A stretch of DNA of 64,000 nucleotides. Origin: Nissabacter sp. SGAir0207. GTDB taxonomy: Bacteria; Pseudomonadota; Gammaproteobacteria; Enterobacterales; Enterobacteriaceae. The stretch spans positions 372,001 through 436,000 of the forward strand of contig NZ_CP028035.1 in the NCBI RefSeq assembly GCF_005491205.1, written 5' to 3'. Under the pieces are notes generated by a model, which was given only the letters and a program-made list of their open reading frames with translations, was not told where the DNA came from and did no database searches. Made by a program: the position numbers and the translations under genes. Of this stretch, positions 43,689-53,864 are shown piece by piece; positions within the stretch are counted from its first letter, which is position 1; each line of letters begins with the position of its first letter.

Positions 43689-43835
43689 CAAGCAGCGTCT
43701 GGTATCGGTCTTATTGTATCGGTTTCCCTGGTACTGCATTTTTCTGGTGAGCAACGACGGCTTGCCGGCAGTGGCAACCCGGCAAACCGCCGTGCTTTCA
43801 CGATGTCATTCTAAACAAGGCTGTTCATCTATAAA
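43689..43835 (-). ncRNA. Candidate small RNA ending at the orphan terminator
   Basis: A hypothetical transcript running from a weak -10-like TATAGA (43830-43825 on the minus strand) to the terminator at 43666-43688. It contains an 11-bp stem (one G-U pair) between CGGTTTGCCGG and CCGGCAAGCCG (43789-43758) with a 10-base loop. No ribosome binding site or convincing reading frame was seen. The 5' end is a guess and no -35 element is clear. Confidence 0.3.
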
Positions 43836-43987
43836 CCGGCAATTATTGAATGAGCCATTCAAGAAATCTGAACGAAATTTCCGCATTTCACTCTGTTTTT
43901 TCACGGCTAACTCTGTTAATGCGGTTTACCTTTCCTGGGCTTCAGGCGCGCCTGCGCCGCGGCGGCTGTTTAATCCCTATTCACTCC

Positions 43988-44016
43988 TTGTGTTTCCCTG
44001 ACAGTGCCCCTATAAT
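43988..44016 (+). promoter_or_regulatory. Promoter of the rpsF operon
   Basis: TTGTGT (43988-43993), a 17-bp spacer and a perfect TATAAT (44011-44016) followed by TGCGCG. The leader to rpsF is about 90 nt. Confidence 0.8.
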
Positions 44017-44054
44017 TGCGCGTCATTTTTCAGCCGCACACAAACACGTTCCTT

Positions 44055-44089
44055 GCCTCCATGGGCCGCGGTTGACCCTGACAGGAGGC
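44055..44089 (+). promoter_or_regulatory. S6:S18-type ribosomal-protein leader
   Basis: GCCTCC (44055-44060) pairs with GGAGGC (44084-44089), enclosing a second stem GGG/CCC and the bulge sequence CCGCGGTTGA with the CCG motif. This is the form of the known rpsF leader, which binds the S6:S18 dimer for autoregulation. It ends 25 bp before the rpsF start. Confidence 0.7.
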
Positions 44090-44096
44090 TGAATAA

Positions 44097-44510
<414 letters not shown>

Positions 44511-44518
44511 TTGCGGTG

Positions 44519-45065
<547 letters not shown>

Positions 45066-45106
45066 TCGGCCACGGTCCATTAATACGACTTTGAGAGGAT
45101 AAGGTA

Positions 45107-45556
45107 ATGCAAGTTATTCTGCTTGATAAAGTAGCAAACCTGGGTAGCCTGGGCGACCAGGTCAACGTTAAAGCGGGCTACGCTCGTAACTTCCTGGTAC
45201 CGCAGGGCAAAGCTGTCCCGGCTACCAAGAAAAACGTTGAGTTCTTCGAAGCACGCCGTGCAGATCTGGAAGCCAAACTGGCTGACGTTCTGGCTGCTGC
45301 TGAAGCGCGCGCCGCTAAGATCAACGAGCTGGGCACCGTTACCATCGCGTCTAAAGCAGGCGACGAAGGTAAACTGTTCGGTTCTATCGGCACCCGTGAC
45401 ATCGCTGACGCAGTAACTGCGGCCGGTGTTGAAGTTGCCAAAAGCGAAGTTCGCCTGCCGAACGGCGTCCTGCGTACTCTGGGTGAGCACGAAGTGCACT
45501 TCCAGGTACACAGCGATGTGTTCGCACAACTGAACATCGTTGTAGAAGCAGAGTAA
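45107..45556 (+). CDS. rplI: 50S ribosomal protein L9
   Basis: 149 residues: the N-terminal RNA-binding domain [32 protein letters not shown], a long connecting helix (about 41-75), then the C-terminal domain ending [11 protein letters not shown]. It is the last gene of the rpsF operon, with a terminator 22 bp after the stop. Confidence 0.99.
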   Translation: MQVILLDKVANLGSLGDQVNVKAGYARNFLVPQGKAVPATKKNVEFFEARRADLEAKLADVLAAAEARAAKINELGTVTIASKAGDEGKLFGSIGTRDIADAVTAAGVEVAKSEVRLPNGVLRTLGEHEVHFQVHSDVFAQLNIVVEAE

Positions 45557-45577
45557 GTTTTACTCCACTTCTTGCGA

Positions 45578-45602
45578 AACGCCGGCCTTGTGCCGGCGTT
45601 TT
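45578..45602 (+). terminator. Terminator of the rpsF operon
   Basis: 9-bp stem AACGCCGGC/GCCGGCGTT with a 5-base loop, followed by TTTTGCGTTTT. Confidence 0.88.
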
Positions 45603-45642
45603 GCGTTTTGGCGGCCGCCACAGCTGCTGAACGGAGGCGCGG

Positions 45643-46407
45643 TCAACCCGCGCGTCGGTAACTGCCATCCGGCTGGCGCACAAAGCGCACCTGACCGTTA
45701 TTGCCTTCCACTTCCAACGCCGTCACCACCCCTTGGGCATTGCGCTGAATCCGTACCTGCTGGCCCGCCTGCAAATTGCTGAGTGGCTTGTCCTGCCCCT
45801 CAACCTGCGCCATCGCAAACACGTCATTTACCATCAGGTTATGGTCGCGGAACAGCTGCGCCAGCGTCTGGCCAGCGCGGATGCGGTAGGTCTGCCAACT
45901 GCCATCACGCGCTTCCACATCGCCGCTGCCCTGCTGCAACTCCGCCTGCAACAGGATGTCACGGCTGCGGGTTTGTTCCGGCGTCGGGTAGCGCGGCTCG
46001 CTGTTGGGCCACAGCAGCGCCAGCAGTACCACCAGTGCGGCAATCAGGATGCCCCGGCGGTGCGGCAGCGGCAGCGGCTCCATCCAGCGGCACTGGGCTG
46101 GCCACTGCCAGGCGGCCTCCGCCCACGCGCGCACGCGCGGTGGGGTGGCACGGCGCACGGCACGGCGGCGCGGGCGATCGGTGGCCGACCCGCTCGTAGA
46201 GTCATGCGGCGCGGCCGTGGCCTCGGCGGGTAGGTGGGGTGCATCCTGCGACGCCGCCGGTGTGGAACCGCTCATCGGCTCCGAGTCCTCGGTCACGCGC
46301 CGGCTGTGTTGACGGCGCGGCCATGTTGACCGAAGCGTCGACCACCAGTGGTGCAGCGGCGAAGGAACCTGGGCGGCTTTCTTTCTCCTGGGCGCGATTC
46401 TGCCCAT
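45643..46407 (-). CDS. ytfB: YtfB (OapA-type), LysM-like cell-division-associated membrane protein
   Basis: 254 residues from MGRIAPRRKKAAQVPSPLHH, after GAGAGG. A long basic, proline- and alanine-rich N-terminal region (1-118), one membrane helix (119-134, ILIAALVVLLALLW), then a periplasmic OapA domain (TYRIRAGQTLAQLFRDHNLMVNDVFAMAQVEGQDKPLSNLQAGQQVRI) ending PDGSYRRAG. E. coli YtfB is about 212 residues with only some 33 residues before the helix, so the cytoplasmic part is much longer here. A start at M45 (46275) would still leave an extension. YtfB binds glycan chains at the septum in E. coli. Confidence 0.88.
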   Translation of the reverse strand: MGRIAPRRKKAAQVPSPLHHWWSTLRSTWPRRQHSRRVTEDSEPMSGSTPAASQDAPHLPAEATAAPHDSTSGSATDRPRRRAVRRATPPRVRAWAEAAWQWPAQCRWMEPLPLPHRRGILIAALVVLLALLWPNSEPRYPTPEQTRSRDILLQAELQQGSGDVEARDGSWQTYRIRAGQTLAQLFRDHNLMVNDVFAMAQVEGQDKPLSNLQAGQQVRIQRNAQGVVTALEVEGNNGQVRFVRQPDGSYRRAG

Positions 46408-46681
46408 GACAACCTCTCTTGCAACGCGGTCTGCCAGAAGGCAGAAGTAATACGGCGCCGTGGTCAGCAACGCTGCCATGACACATTGAGTATAGTCTGA
46501 TAACTGCTTGAAGCAGAAAGAGACAGCGGGGCGACTTGCGCGGGGGCAGATCGGGGTTTTCCCGGCGCGCCATTGTTTCTGTTTCGTTACCAAAAGTCAC
46601 CCATCCTGACGCAAGATTTTACCCCAATCCCTTGCGCTGCTATGCTCTGCCTTCGACTTTTTATCGATTTAAGGAAAACGC

Positions 46682-47302
46682 ATGACAACCCCTTCTTATG
46701 ACAGCGTAGAAGCGCAGGCGAGCTACGCCATCGGCCTGCAAGTGGGACAGCAGCTGCAAGAGTCTGGCCTGGAAGGCCTGCAACCTGACGCCCTGGCCGC
46801 TGGCCTGCGTGACGCGCTCGAAGGGATCGCGCCGGCGGTGCCGGTGGACGTGCTGCACCGTGCACTGCGTGAGATGCATGAGCGTGCGGAGTCCGTGCGC
46901 CGTGAGCGCCAGCAGGCGATGGCCGTGGAAGGCCAGCAGTTCCTCGAGCAGAACGCGGAGCGTGAAGGCGTGAGCCGTACCGAGTCCGGCCTGCAATTCT
47001 CCGTCATCACCCAGGGCGAAGGCCCGATCCCAAGCCGTCAGGACCGCGTGCGCGTGCACTACACTGGCCGCCTGATCAACGGTGACGTCTTTGACAGCTC
47101 CGTGGAGCGCGGTGAGCCGGCAGAGTTCCCGGTGAGCGGCGTGATCCCAGGCTGGATCGAAGCGCTGACGCTGATGCCGGTGGGCTCCAAGTGGCAGCTC
47201 TACATCCCGCACAACCTGGCCTACGGTGAGCGTGGCGCAGGCGCGTCGATTCCTCCTTACAGCGCGCTGATCTTTGACGTCGAGCTGCTGGAAATCCTGT
47301 AA
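46682..47302 (+). CDS. fklB: FklB, FKBP-type peptidyl-prolyl isomerase (FKBP22)
   Basis: 206 residues, the E. coli length. N-terminal helical dimerisation domain (1-90, [20 protein letters not shown]), then the FKBP domain ([67 protein letters not shown]). No signal peptide, so it acts in the cytoplasm. Divergent from ytfB. In K-12 cycA and ytfE follow; here cpdB is next. Confidence 0.97.
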   Translation: MTTPSYDSVEAQASYAIGLQVGQQLQESGLEGLQPDALAAGLRDALEGIAPAVPVDVLHRALREMHERAESVRRERQQAMAVEGQQFLEQNAEREGVSRTESGLQFSVITQGEGPIPSRQDRVRVHYTGRLINGDVFDSSVERGEPAEFPVSGVIPGWIEALTLMPVGSKWQLYIPHNLAYGERGAGASIPPYSALIFDVELLEIL

Positions 47303-47332
47303 GCTTCATTTTCCCGTTTCATGTGTGTAAGC

Positions 47333-47366
47333 AAAAGGCAGCGCCGTTACCGGCACTGCCTTTTTT
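47333..47366. terminator. Terminator between convergent fklB and cpdB
   Basis: AAAAGGCAG-GCCG pairs with CGGC-CTGCCTTTT with a single mismatched pair and a 4-base loop; runs of A and T flank it, so it can act on both strands. Confidence 0.85.
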
Positions 47367-47375
47367 ATTGGCGGG

Positions 47376-49325
47376 TTATTTCGCCTGAAGATCGAGGCGG
47401 TAGAGGGCAAACCCGATGTCGTCACTGCCCTGACGGCTCATCGGGTACTGCGCCTTCTGTTTAATGAAGGCCGTCGCTTTGTCGCTGGGTGAAGTCTCGA
47501 AGGTGATGTTCAGCGGCTGTGGGCTGGTGATGGGCGCCAGCCGCCAGTTGTTGTCCGCTGATGGGGTAACCTCGCCATGCGCCTGGCTCTCGGCGGTGAT
47601 GTAGTTGGCCAGCACGCTGCGGTTCTCATCCGGCGAGGCGAAGGCGATGTGGCTGTCGCCGGTGCCAGCGAACTTGCCGCCATAGGCGCGATAGTTGTTG
47701 GTCGCCACCAGGAAGGTTGCCGCCGGATCGATGGGCTTGCCCTGCCAGGTGAGCTGGCGGATGCGCTCGGCGTTGGGGTGGATCATCTGGCACTCACCGT
47801 CATAGCGCGCCGGTTGGGTGACATCAATCTGGTACTGCACGCCATCGATCACGTCGAAGTTATAGGTGCGGAAGCCCTCCCAGTTGATCAACGGCTGCGG
47901 CTGGCTGCTCTGCGGATCGATGCGGTTGAACAGCCCGGCCGAGCACTCGAGCCACTCCTTCACCTCTTTGCCGGTCACTTTCAGCACCACCAGCGTATTG
48001 GGGTAGAGGTAGAGATCGGCGGCGTTGCGGTAGGTTAGCTCGCCCTTTTCCACCTCGACATAGCCAGCCGGATCGTTCTTGCGGCCACCGGCCTTAAAGG
48101 GCGCGGCGGCGGAGAGCACCGGCAGGTTCGCCAGGTCTGGATCGCCCTGAATAAAGTGCCGGGTGTAGGCGGTCTGGGCATTGTTGACGATCTGCACCGT
48201 CGGGTCATCCTGTACCAGCGACAGGAAGCTGACCATGCTGTCACTGGCCTTGCCGATTGGCTGGCTGACAAACTCACGCGTCGCCTTGTGTGCCTCCGCC
48301 ACCCGGCCGACCAGCTCATGGTCTTCGGCGGCCAGCGAGGCTTTGGCAGCGGTGTCATAGATGGGCCGCGCCTCGGCGCGCGCCTGCACTACCTGCCAGT
48401 TGCCGCCATCATTATTCAGTTGCAGATCGACAATGCCGAGGTGATCGCCCCACTGGCCGGGCATCACCGCTGGCGTGCCATTGAGCGTGCCCTGTTTGAC
48501 ATCCGCGCCCTTGATATCGGCAAAGTCACTGCTGGGGAAGACGGCGTGGGCATGGCCAAACATGATGGCGTCGATGCCCGGCACCTGGCTGAGGTAGTAG
48601 ACAGAGTTCTCCGCCATCGCCCGGTACGGCTCCGCTGACAGCCCGGAGTGCGGGATGGCCACCACCACTTGCGCGCCCGCTTTGCGCATCTCCGGCACCC
48701 ACTTCTTCGCCGTCTCGGTGATGTCCGCCACCTGCACCTTGCCCGCCAGATTGGCCTTGTCCCACACCATGATTTGCGGTGGTACAAAGCCGATGTAACC
48801 GATGCGCAGCGTATGGGTGTTGCCGTCACGATCCTTGACCTGCTTCTCCTCAATCAGGTAGGGCTTGAGCAGCGGCTGGCCGGTGGCGGCGTCCAGTAGG
48901 TTAGCGTTGATGTAGGGGAAGGCCGCACCTGCCAGCGCCCGTTTCAGGAAATCCAGCCCGTAGTTGAATTCGTGGTTGCCAACGTTGCCGACCGAGTAAC
49001 CCAGCGGGTTCATCGCCAGATAGACCGGGTGCACCTCGCCCTGACGCCATCTCTTCTTCGCCATGTAGTCGCCAAGCGGGCTGCCTTGGATCAGGTCGCC
49101 GTTATCCACCAGCACGCTGTTGGTGGCCTGCTGGCGCGCCTGTTTAATCAGGCTGGCGGTACGCGCCAGACCGAACTTTTCGGTGGGCGCATCCTTGTAG
49201 TAGTCGAAATCCATCATGTTGCCGTGCAGATCGCTGGTTTCCATGATGCGCAGGTCAACCGTGGCTGCCTGAGCGCCAGCGCAGGCGGCCAGCAGGCACA
49301 GGGCGAGGGTAGGGTTCCTCATCAT
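47376..49325 (-). CDS. cpdB: CpdB, periplasmic 2',3'-cyclic nucleotide phosphodiesterase/3'-nucleotidase
   Basis: 649 residues. Signal peptide 1-20 ([13 protein letters not shown]), an N-terminal metallophosphatase domain with [43 protein letters not shown] and [11 protein letters not shown], and a C-terminal 5'-nucleotidase-type substrate domain (about 390-580). It converts 2',3'-cyclic nucleotides to nucleosides and phosphate in the periplasm. Transcribed away from cysQ with a 225-bp gap. Confidence 0.97.
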   Translation of the reverse strand: MMRNPTLALCLLAACAGAQAATVDLRIMETSDLHGNMMDFDYYKDAPTEKFGLARTASLIKQARQQATNSVLVDNGDLIQGSPLGDYMAKKRWRQGEVHPVYLAMNPLGYSVGNVGNHEFNYGLDFLKRALAGAAFPYINANLLDAATGQPLLKPYLIEEKQVKDRDGNTHTLRIGYIGFVPPQIMVWDKANLAGKVQVADITETAKKWVPEMRKAGAQVVVAIPHSGLSAEPYRAMAENSVYYLSQVPGIDAIMFGHAHAVFPSSDFADIKGADVKQGTLNGTPAVMPGQWGDHLGIVDLQLNNDGGNWQVVQARAEARPIYDTAAKASLAAEDHELVGRVAEAHKATREFVSQPIGKASDSMVSFLSLVQDDPTVQIVNNAQTAYTRHFIQGDPDLANLPVLSAAAPFKAGGRKNDPAGYVEVEKGELTYRNAADLYLYPNTLVVLKVTGKEVKEWLECSAGLFNRIDPQSSQPQPLINWEGFRTYNFDVIDGVQYQIDVTQPARYDGECQMIHPNAERIRQLTWQGKPIDPAATFLVATNNYRAYGGKFAGTGDSHIAFASPDENRSVLANYITAESQAHGEVTPSADNNWRLAPITSPQPLNITFETSPSDKATAFIKQKAQYPMSRQGSDDIGFALYRLDLQAK

Positions 49326-49550
49326 TGCTCTCCATGATTAATGAACGAATATCGCAAAACAGGGTGCAAATGCACCATAGCGCACAAAATAAACGTGAAG
49401 TATGGGGCAATTCAGCGCGGGAAACTGCGTAAGCGGTCACGCCGGGCGCGGGCAGGGGCCGAAAGGGGAGGATTCAGACAGTGGGACGGTAGATCTTCAC
49501 GGCAAAAAAAACTAGGCTGCTTAATAAGATTCTGAATGCAGAGGTGCATG

Positions 49551-50291
49551 ATGTTAGAAAATATTTGCCAGCTGGCGCGGGACGCGGGCGCGGCGATTTT
49601 GGAGGTCTATGAGGGCCGCCAGCCGATGGATGTAGAGGTGAAAACCGACGACTCGCCGGTGACAGCCGCGGATCTGGCGGCGCACCGTGTGATCAAGCGT
49701 GGGCTGGAGGCGCTGACGCCAGAGATCCCGCTCCTGTCGGAAGAGGATCCGCCCGCTTGGGAGGTGCGCCGCAATTGGACGCGTTACTGGCTGGTCGATC
49801 CGCTGGATGGCACCAAGGAGTTCATCAAGCGCAATGGTGATTTCACCGTGAACATCGCGCTGGTGGAGGATGGCAAGCCGGTGCTCGGCGTGGTCTACGT
49901 GCCGGTGACCGGGGTGATGTACTCCGCCGCCGACGGCAAGGCGTGGAAAGAGGAGAACGGCCAGCGCGTGCAGATCGCGGTGCGTGACGCCCGCCCGCCG
50001 CTGGTGGTGGTGAGCCGCTCCCACGGCAGCCAGGAGTTGCAGGACTATCTGGCGCAGCTCGGCGAACACCAGACCGTGGCGGTCGGCTCTTCGCTGAAGT
50101 TCTGTCTGGTGGCCGAGGGCAAAGCGCAGCTCTACCCGCGCTTCGGGCCGACCTCCATCTGGGACACCGCCGCTGGCCATGCGGTCGCCGCCGCTGCGGG
50201 CGCGCAGGTGCATGACTGGCAGGGCCAGCCACTGCTCTACACGCCGCGTGAATCCTTCCTCAACCCCGGCTTCCGCGTCTCCCTCTACTGA
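49551..50291 (+). CDS. cysQ: CysQ, 3'(2'),5'-bisphosphate nucleotidase
   Basis: 246 residues from [20 protein letters not shown], the E. coli length; GAGG lies 6 bases before this ATG, while an adjacent ATG is 3 bases away. It hydrolyses 3'-phosphoadenosine 5'-phosphate to AMP, protecting sulfate assimilation. The inositol-monophosphatase-fold motifs are [29 protein letters not shown] and [15 protein letters not shown]. Its last 7 bases overlap the end of the convergent ytfJ. Confidence 0.97.
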   Translation: MLENICQLARDAGAAILEVYEGRQPMDVEVKTDDSPVTAADLAAHRVIKRGLEALTPEIPLLSEEDPPAWEVRRNWTRYWLVDPLDGTKEFIKRNGDFTVNIALVEDGKPVLGVVYVPVTGVMYSAADGKAWKEENGQRVQIAVRDARPPLVVVSRSHGSQELQDYLAQLGEHQTVAVGSSLKFCLVAEGKAQLYPRFGPTSIWDTAAGHAVAAAAGAQVHDWQGQPLLYTPRESFLNPGFRVSLY

Positions 50292-50848
50292 TCGGAGTCC
50301 AGCAACTGGTGCAGCAGGTTCATGACCTGCTGCGTCGCCGCCATACTCAGCGCCCCCTCCTGCGCAAAGCGCACCTTGCCGTGGCGATCCAGCACCACGA
50401 TGGCCGAGCTCTGCTCCTGCAACTCCCACGCCTTAAGTACCACCCCCTGCCTGTCCACGATCACTTGTGACCAAGGATATTTTTTCTTGCCCTCACGGAT
50501 GCTGAGGCGCACAAAAGCCTTGGTGCCGAACATCGTGTCACTGACGTTGACGATTGTCGTCGTTTGGTAACGTTCGGTCGGTAGATTAGCGGCCTTGATG
50601 GCGTCAATCAGGGGTTCATTCAGCTCTCTGGCGGCGGTTCGCCCAGCTATGTGCTGGATAACCCGCACTTTTCCAGGGAGTTGGCTACTGCTCCAGCGCT
50701 GGTAGTTGAAAACATCTTTTTCCAACAGCAGCTCGCCCAGATCACTGACGTAGACCGCCGGAACGGGTTGCTGAATTGTAAAATTGTGGGCGGAGGCGAA
50801 AAATGACGAAGCCGTTAGCACTATAGTTAGCAGACTATGCTTGAACAT
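50285..50848 (-). CDS. ytfJ: YtfJ family periplasmic protein
   Basis: 187 residues. Signal peptide 1-20 ([15 protein letters not shown]). The mature part has a thioredoxin-like fold pattern without a CXXC motif: [61 protein letters not shown] and [21 protein letters not shown]. Function unknown. It overlaps cysQ tail-to-tail by 7 bp. Confidence 0.93.
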   Translation of the reverse strand: MFKHSLLTIVLTASSFFASAHNFTIQQPVPAVYVSDLGELLLEKDVFNYQRWSSSQLPGKVRVIQHIAGRTAARELNEPLIDAIKAANLPTERYQTTTIVNVSDTMFGTKAFVRLSIREGKKKYPWSQVIVDRQGVVLKAWELQEQSSAIVVLDRHGKVRFAQEGALSMAATQQVMNLLHQLLDSDQ

Positions 50849-51183
50849 GCTTTCTCCTTGGTATGAGCCGCGCCTTTAAGAGCGCTCCGATAGTGGAAAG
50901 CAGGATCATAAGCTGTAATCAGAGGTCTGTCCTGTCAGGAAACGTGATTGATATCATTTTCCCAACAGATAGCTGGCACCAGACCCAGCACGACAATAAA
51001 TGGATTCTGATTACGCTCATTTAAGTGTCAGATTCGGTAAAAGCCCCGGAAACGGACTGGCAAATTTAGAATTTACGACTACTTTTAAAGTCTATTACAT
51101 TGCGTTCATTTGAGTAGCTGCCCCTAGTCTGGTTAATTATCTGGCAGGAACGCGATGAACTCATAGGAAGGAGAGAGTAAGAA
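50849..51183. other. Divergent regulatory region of ytfJ and ytfK
   Basis: 335 bases, AT-rich in its right half. Holds a Pho-box-like sequence at 51014-51031 and a related sequence at 51103-51120 followed by an AT-rich TTAATTAT at the right distance for a -10 element. A strong AAGGAGAG ribosome binding site precedes ytfK. No gene seen. Confidence 0.6.
51014..51031 (+). promoter_or_regulatory. Pho-box-like site upstream of ytfK
   Basis: CGCTCATTTAAGTGTCAG matches CTGTCATAAAACTGTCAT at 12 of 18 positions, including both TCA cores 11 bases apart. A related CGTTCATTTGAGTAGCTG lies at 51103-51120 but matches less well. PhoB control of ytfK is reported in E. coli. Confidence 0.4.
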
Positions 51184-51387
51184 ATGAGAATTTTTCAGCG
51201 TTATAATCCACTTAAAGTGGCTAAATATGTAAAAACGCTGTTTCGCGGCCGTCTGTACATCAAAGACGTTGGCGCATTCGAATTTGATAACGGCAAAATT
51301 TTATTGCCGAAGATTCGTGATAAACGCCACTTCAGTGTGATGTCTGAAGTGAACCGCCAGGTGCTGAGCCTCCAGGCGGAGATGTAA
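51184..51387 (+). CDS. ytfK: YtfK, DUF1107 regulator of SpoT
   Basis: 67 residues: [59 protein letters not shown]. Basic and cytoplasmic. In E. coli YtfK binds SpoT and favours (p)ppGpp synthesis during phosphate or fatty-acid starvation. A Pho-box-like site upstream agrees with that role. It is convergent with ytfL, with a hairpin between. Confidence 0.95.
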   Translation: MRIFQRYNPLKVAKYVKTLFRGRLYIKDVGAFEFDNGKILLPKIRDKRHFSVMSEVNRQVLSLQAEM

Positions 51388-51416
51388 CCCCCGCTCATTG
51401 CATGAGCCAGACATGA

Positions 51417-51443
51417 CAACGGCCCCAGATGGGGCCGTTGTTG
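51417..51443. terminator. Hairpin between convergent ytfK and ytfL
   Basis: A 10-bp perfect stem, CAACGGCCCC/GGGGCCGTTG with a 4-base loop (AGAT). The T-content after it is weak (TTGTATG), so termination efficiency is uncertain. Confidence 0.65.
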
Positions 51444-51470
51444 TATGTGGCACGGGAGGTGGCGAGGGCC

Positions 51471-52814
51471 TTACAGGCTCTTCTCGCGCGCCAGCTCCTC
51501 TGGGGTTTTCGGCAGCAGCGGCGTGGCGGGTTTGTCGCTCAGCTTGGTGACCAGTAGCTGGTCAATCTTGTAGCTGTCGATATCCACCACCTCGAACTTA
51601 TAGCCAGAGAACTTCACGAAATCGGTGCGTTTCGGGATCTTGCGCAGCATGAACATCATGAAGCCGCCGATGGTTTCGTAGTTGCCAGACTGCGGGAACT
51701 CCTCGATGTGCAGCACGCGCATCACATCCTCAATCGGCGTACCGCCCTCAATCAGCCAGGAGTTCTCATCACGCGCGACGATCTGCTCCTCAAACCCCTG
51801 GCCGACCAGATCACCCATCAGGGTGGTCATCACGTCATTCAGGGTGATGATCCCGACCACCAGCGCATACTCGTTCAGGATCACCGCAAAGTCCTCGCCG
51901 GCGGTCTTGAAGCTCTCCAGCGCCTCTGACAGCGTCAGGGTATCCGGCACGATCAGCGCTGAGCGGATCTGCACGCCGCTGCTCAGCTTCAGGCTCTGGT
52001 TACCCAGCACGCGGTTCAGCAGATCCTTGGAGTCCACATAGCCCACCACCTGATCGATGTTGCCGTCGCACACCAAAAACTTGGAGTGCGGATGGGTAGC
52101 GATCTTCTGCTTGATGCTCTCCTCGCTCTCACGCAGATCGAAGTAGATCACGCTCTCACGCGAGGTCATGGAGGAGGGCACGGTACGTGACTCCAGCTCG
52201 AACACGTTCTCAATCAGTTCGTGCTCCTGCTTGCGCAGCACCCCGGCCAGCGCGCCAGCCTCCACCACCGCATAGATGTCATCGGGGGTGATGTCGTCAT
52301 TGCGCACCATCGGCAGCTTGAACAGGCGGAAAATGCAGTTGGCCAGCCCGTTGAACAGCCAGACCAGCGGCCGGAACAGGGCGAGGCAGAAACGCATCGG
52401 GTTGATGATCCGGACGGCAACCGCCTCTGGTGCAATCATACCGATGCGCTTCGGGGTGAGGTCAGCGAACAGGATGAACATGCTGGTAACCAGCACAAAG
52501 GAGCAGATGAAGCTGATTTGGGCGGCCAGCTCAGGTGTCATGAAGCGGCCAAAGAAGACTTCAAATGCCGGGGAGAAGGCGGCGTCGCCGACGATACCAC
52601 CGAGGATGGCGACGGCGTTCAGGCCAATCTGCACCACGGTAAAGAACATGCCCGGCGTCTCCTGGAGTTTCAGCACGCGGGCGGCGTTGACGTTTCCTTC
52701 GTCAGCCAGCAGTTTCAGTTTAATTTTACGTGAGGCGGCCAACGAGATCTCCGACAGGGAGAAGAAGGCGCTCACGGCGATCAATAGAATTATCAGTAAG
52801 ATACTGTTTAACAT
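51471..52814 (-). CDS. ytfL: YtfL (PaeA), CNNM/CorC-type transporter
   Basis: 447 residues, the E. coli length. N-terminal DUF21 membrane domain with four hydrophobic segments (1-200; SAFFSLSEISLAASRKIKLK is typical), two CBS repeats (about 215-340) and a C-terminal CorC/HlyC domain (about 350-430). In E. coli this protein, renamed PaeA, protects stationary-phase cells against putrescine and cadaverine, probably by export. The cation-transport reading of the wider CNNM family is an alternative. Confidence 0.94.
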   Translation of the reverse strand: MLNSILLIILLIAVSAFFSLSEISLAASRKIKLKLLADEGNVNAARVLKLQETPGMFFTVVQIGLNAVAILGGIVGDAAFSPAFEVFFGRFMTPELAAQISFICSFVLVTSMFILFADLTPKRIGMIAPEAVAVRIINPMRFCLALFRPLVWLFNGLANCIFRLFKLPMVRNDDITPDDIYAVVEAGALAGVLRKQEHELIENVFELESRTVPSSMTSRESVIYFDLRESEESIKQKIATHPHSKFLVCDGNIDQVVGYVDSKDLLNRVLGNQSLKLSSGVQIRSALIVPDTLTLSEALESFKTAGEDFAVILNEYALVVGIITLNDVMTTLMGDLVGQGFEEQIVARDENSWLIEGGTPIEDVMRVLHIEEFPQSGNYETIGGFMMFMLRKIPKRTDFVKFSGYKFEVVDIDSYKIDQLLVTKLSDKPATPLLPKTPEELAREKSL

Positions 52815-52969
52815 AGTTTATCCGCTTAGTTCCGGTTCCCGACCGGCGCGTATGAGGCAGGGGGTAACGCTGAGTGAAAAAATCCAAAATAACAGATAGA
52901 AATGCTGCAAACAGGGTACATTTGCAGCACGCTTAGTATAGCAGTAGCGCCGAGAGCGCCGCCAGCGAA

Positions 52970-52993
52970 GAAAAAACGGCCGCTGGCGGTCGC
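52970..52993 (-). terminator. Probable terminator of msrA
   Basis: On the minus strand a GACCG/CGGCC stem (one G-T pair) with the loop CCAG is followed by GTTTTTTC, 8 bp past the msrA stop. Confidence 0.5.
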
Positions 52994-53000
52994 GTGACGG

Positions 53001-53648
53001 TTACTGCGCCAGCTGTGGTGGCAGGCAGACGCCGATGCCACCGATGCCGCAGTATCCTTCTGGGTTCTTGTAGAGGTACTGCTGGTGCTCATCTTCCGCA
53101 TAGTAGAACGGCAGCGCTGGCGTCACCTCGGTGGTGATGTGGCGGGTGTCGTTCGCCTCCTGCATGGCGCGCTGGAAGGCGGCCAGGCTCTGCTCGGCGG
53201 CGGCCTGTTGCGCTGGCGTCAGCGGGTAGATCGCGGAGCGGTACTGGGTGCCGATGTCGCCGCCCTGACGCATACCCTGCGCCGGGTCATGGTTCTCCCA
53301 GAACACCTGCAACAGCTGCGCATAGCTGATGACCGCCGGGTCGAACACCACGCGCACCACCTCCGCATGGCCGGTCTGGCCGGTGCACACTTCCTGATAG
53401 GTCGGGTTCGGCGTATAGCCACCGCTGTAACCGGCGGCAGTGCTATGGACGCCCTCCAACTGCCAGAACAGGCGCTCCACGCCCCAGAAGCATCCCATTG
53501 CAAAAATCGCCTCTTCCATGCCGTCGGGGATGTGGGTCATGGCGTGGCCCGTTACCGCATGGGTGGCCGCCACGGGCATCGGCGTGTTACGGCCTGGCAG
53601 GGCATCAGCGGAGGTAACAGGTTGAGTTTTGTCGAAATTTTGCACCAC
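53001..53648 (-). CDS. msrA: MsrA, peptide methionine-S-sulfoxide reductase
   Basis: 215 residues. The catalytic cysteine is in [14 protein letters not shown] (about residue 53); [25 protein letters not shown] is conserved. The C-terminal [14 protein letters not shown] carries the resolving cysteines. It repairs the S-epimer of methionine sulfoxide in proteins with thioredoxin. Divergent from tamA with a 216-bp gap. Confidence 0.97.
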   Translation of the reverse strand: MVQNFDKTQPVTSADALPGRNTPMPVAATHAVTGHAMTHIPDGMEEAIFAMGCFWGVERLFWQLEGVHSTAAGYSGGYTPNPTYQEVCTGQTGHAEVVRVVFDPAVISYAQLLQVFWENHDPAQGMRQGGDIGTQYRSAIYPLTPAQQAAAEQSLAAFQRAMQEANDTRHITTEVTPALPFYYAEDEHQQYLYKNPEGYCGIGGIGVCLPPQLAQ

Positions 53649-53864
53649 AATGGACTCCAGTCAATTACGGGTTAAAGTGCGTTAGTTGTATCTGATTGCG
53701 TCTTTGCACACAATACGTCCTTGTGTATTGATGAATTTGCTTACACTAATCAAAATTTCGAGGTTAAACGGCTACTGGTCGAAAGGATTTCGCCCATACT
53801 GAGGCTGTTTTCATGGCCAGAATGATTCGCTTTTACAGGACAGTAAAATTTTCCAGGAGTACGT

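Noticed and set aside
43603..44001. 132-codon plus-strand reading frame before rpsF
   Set aside because: No ribosome binding site, no family resemblance, and it runs through a minus-strand terminator and the rpsF -35 region.
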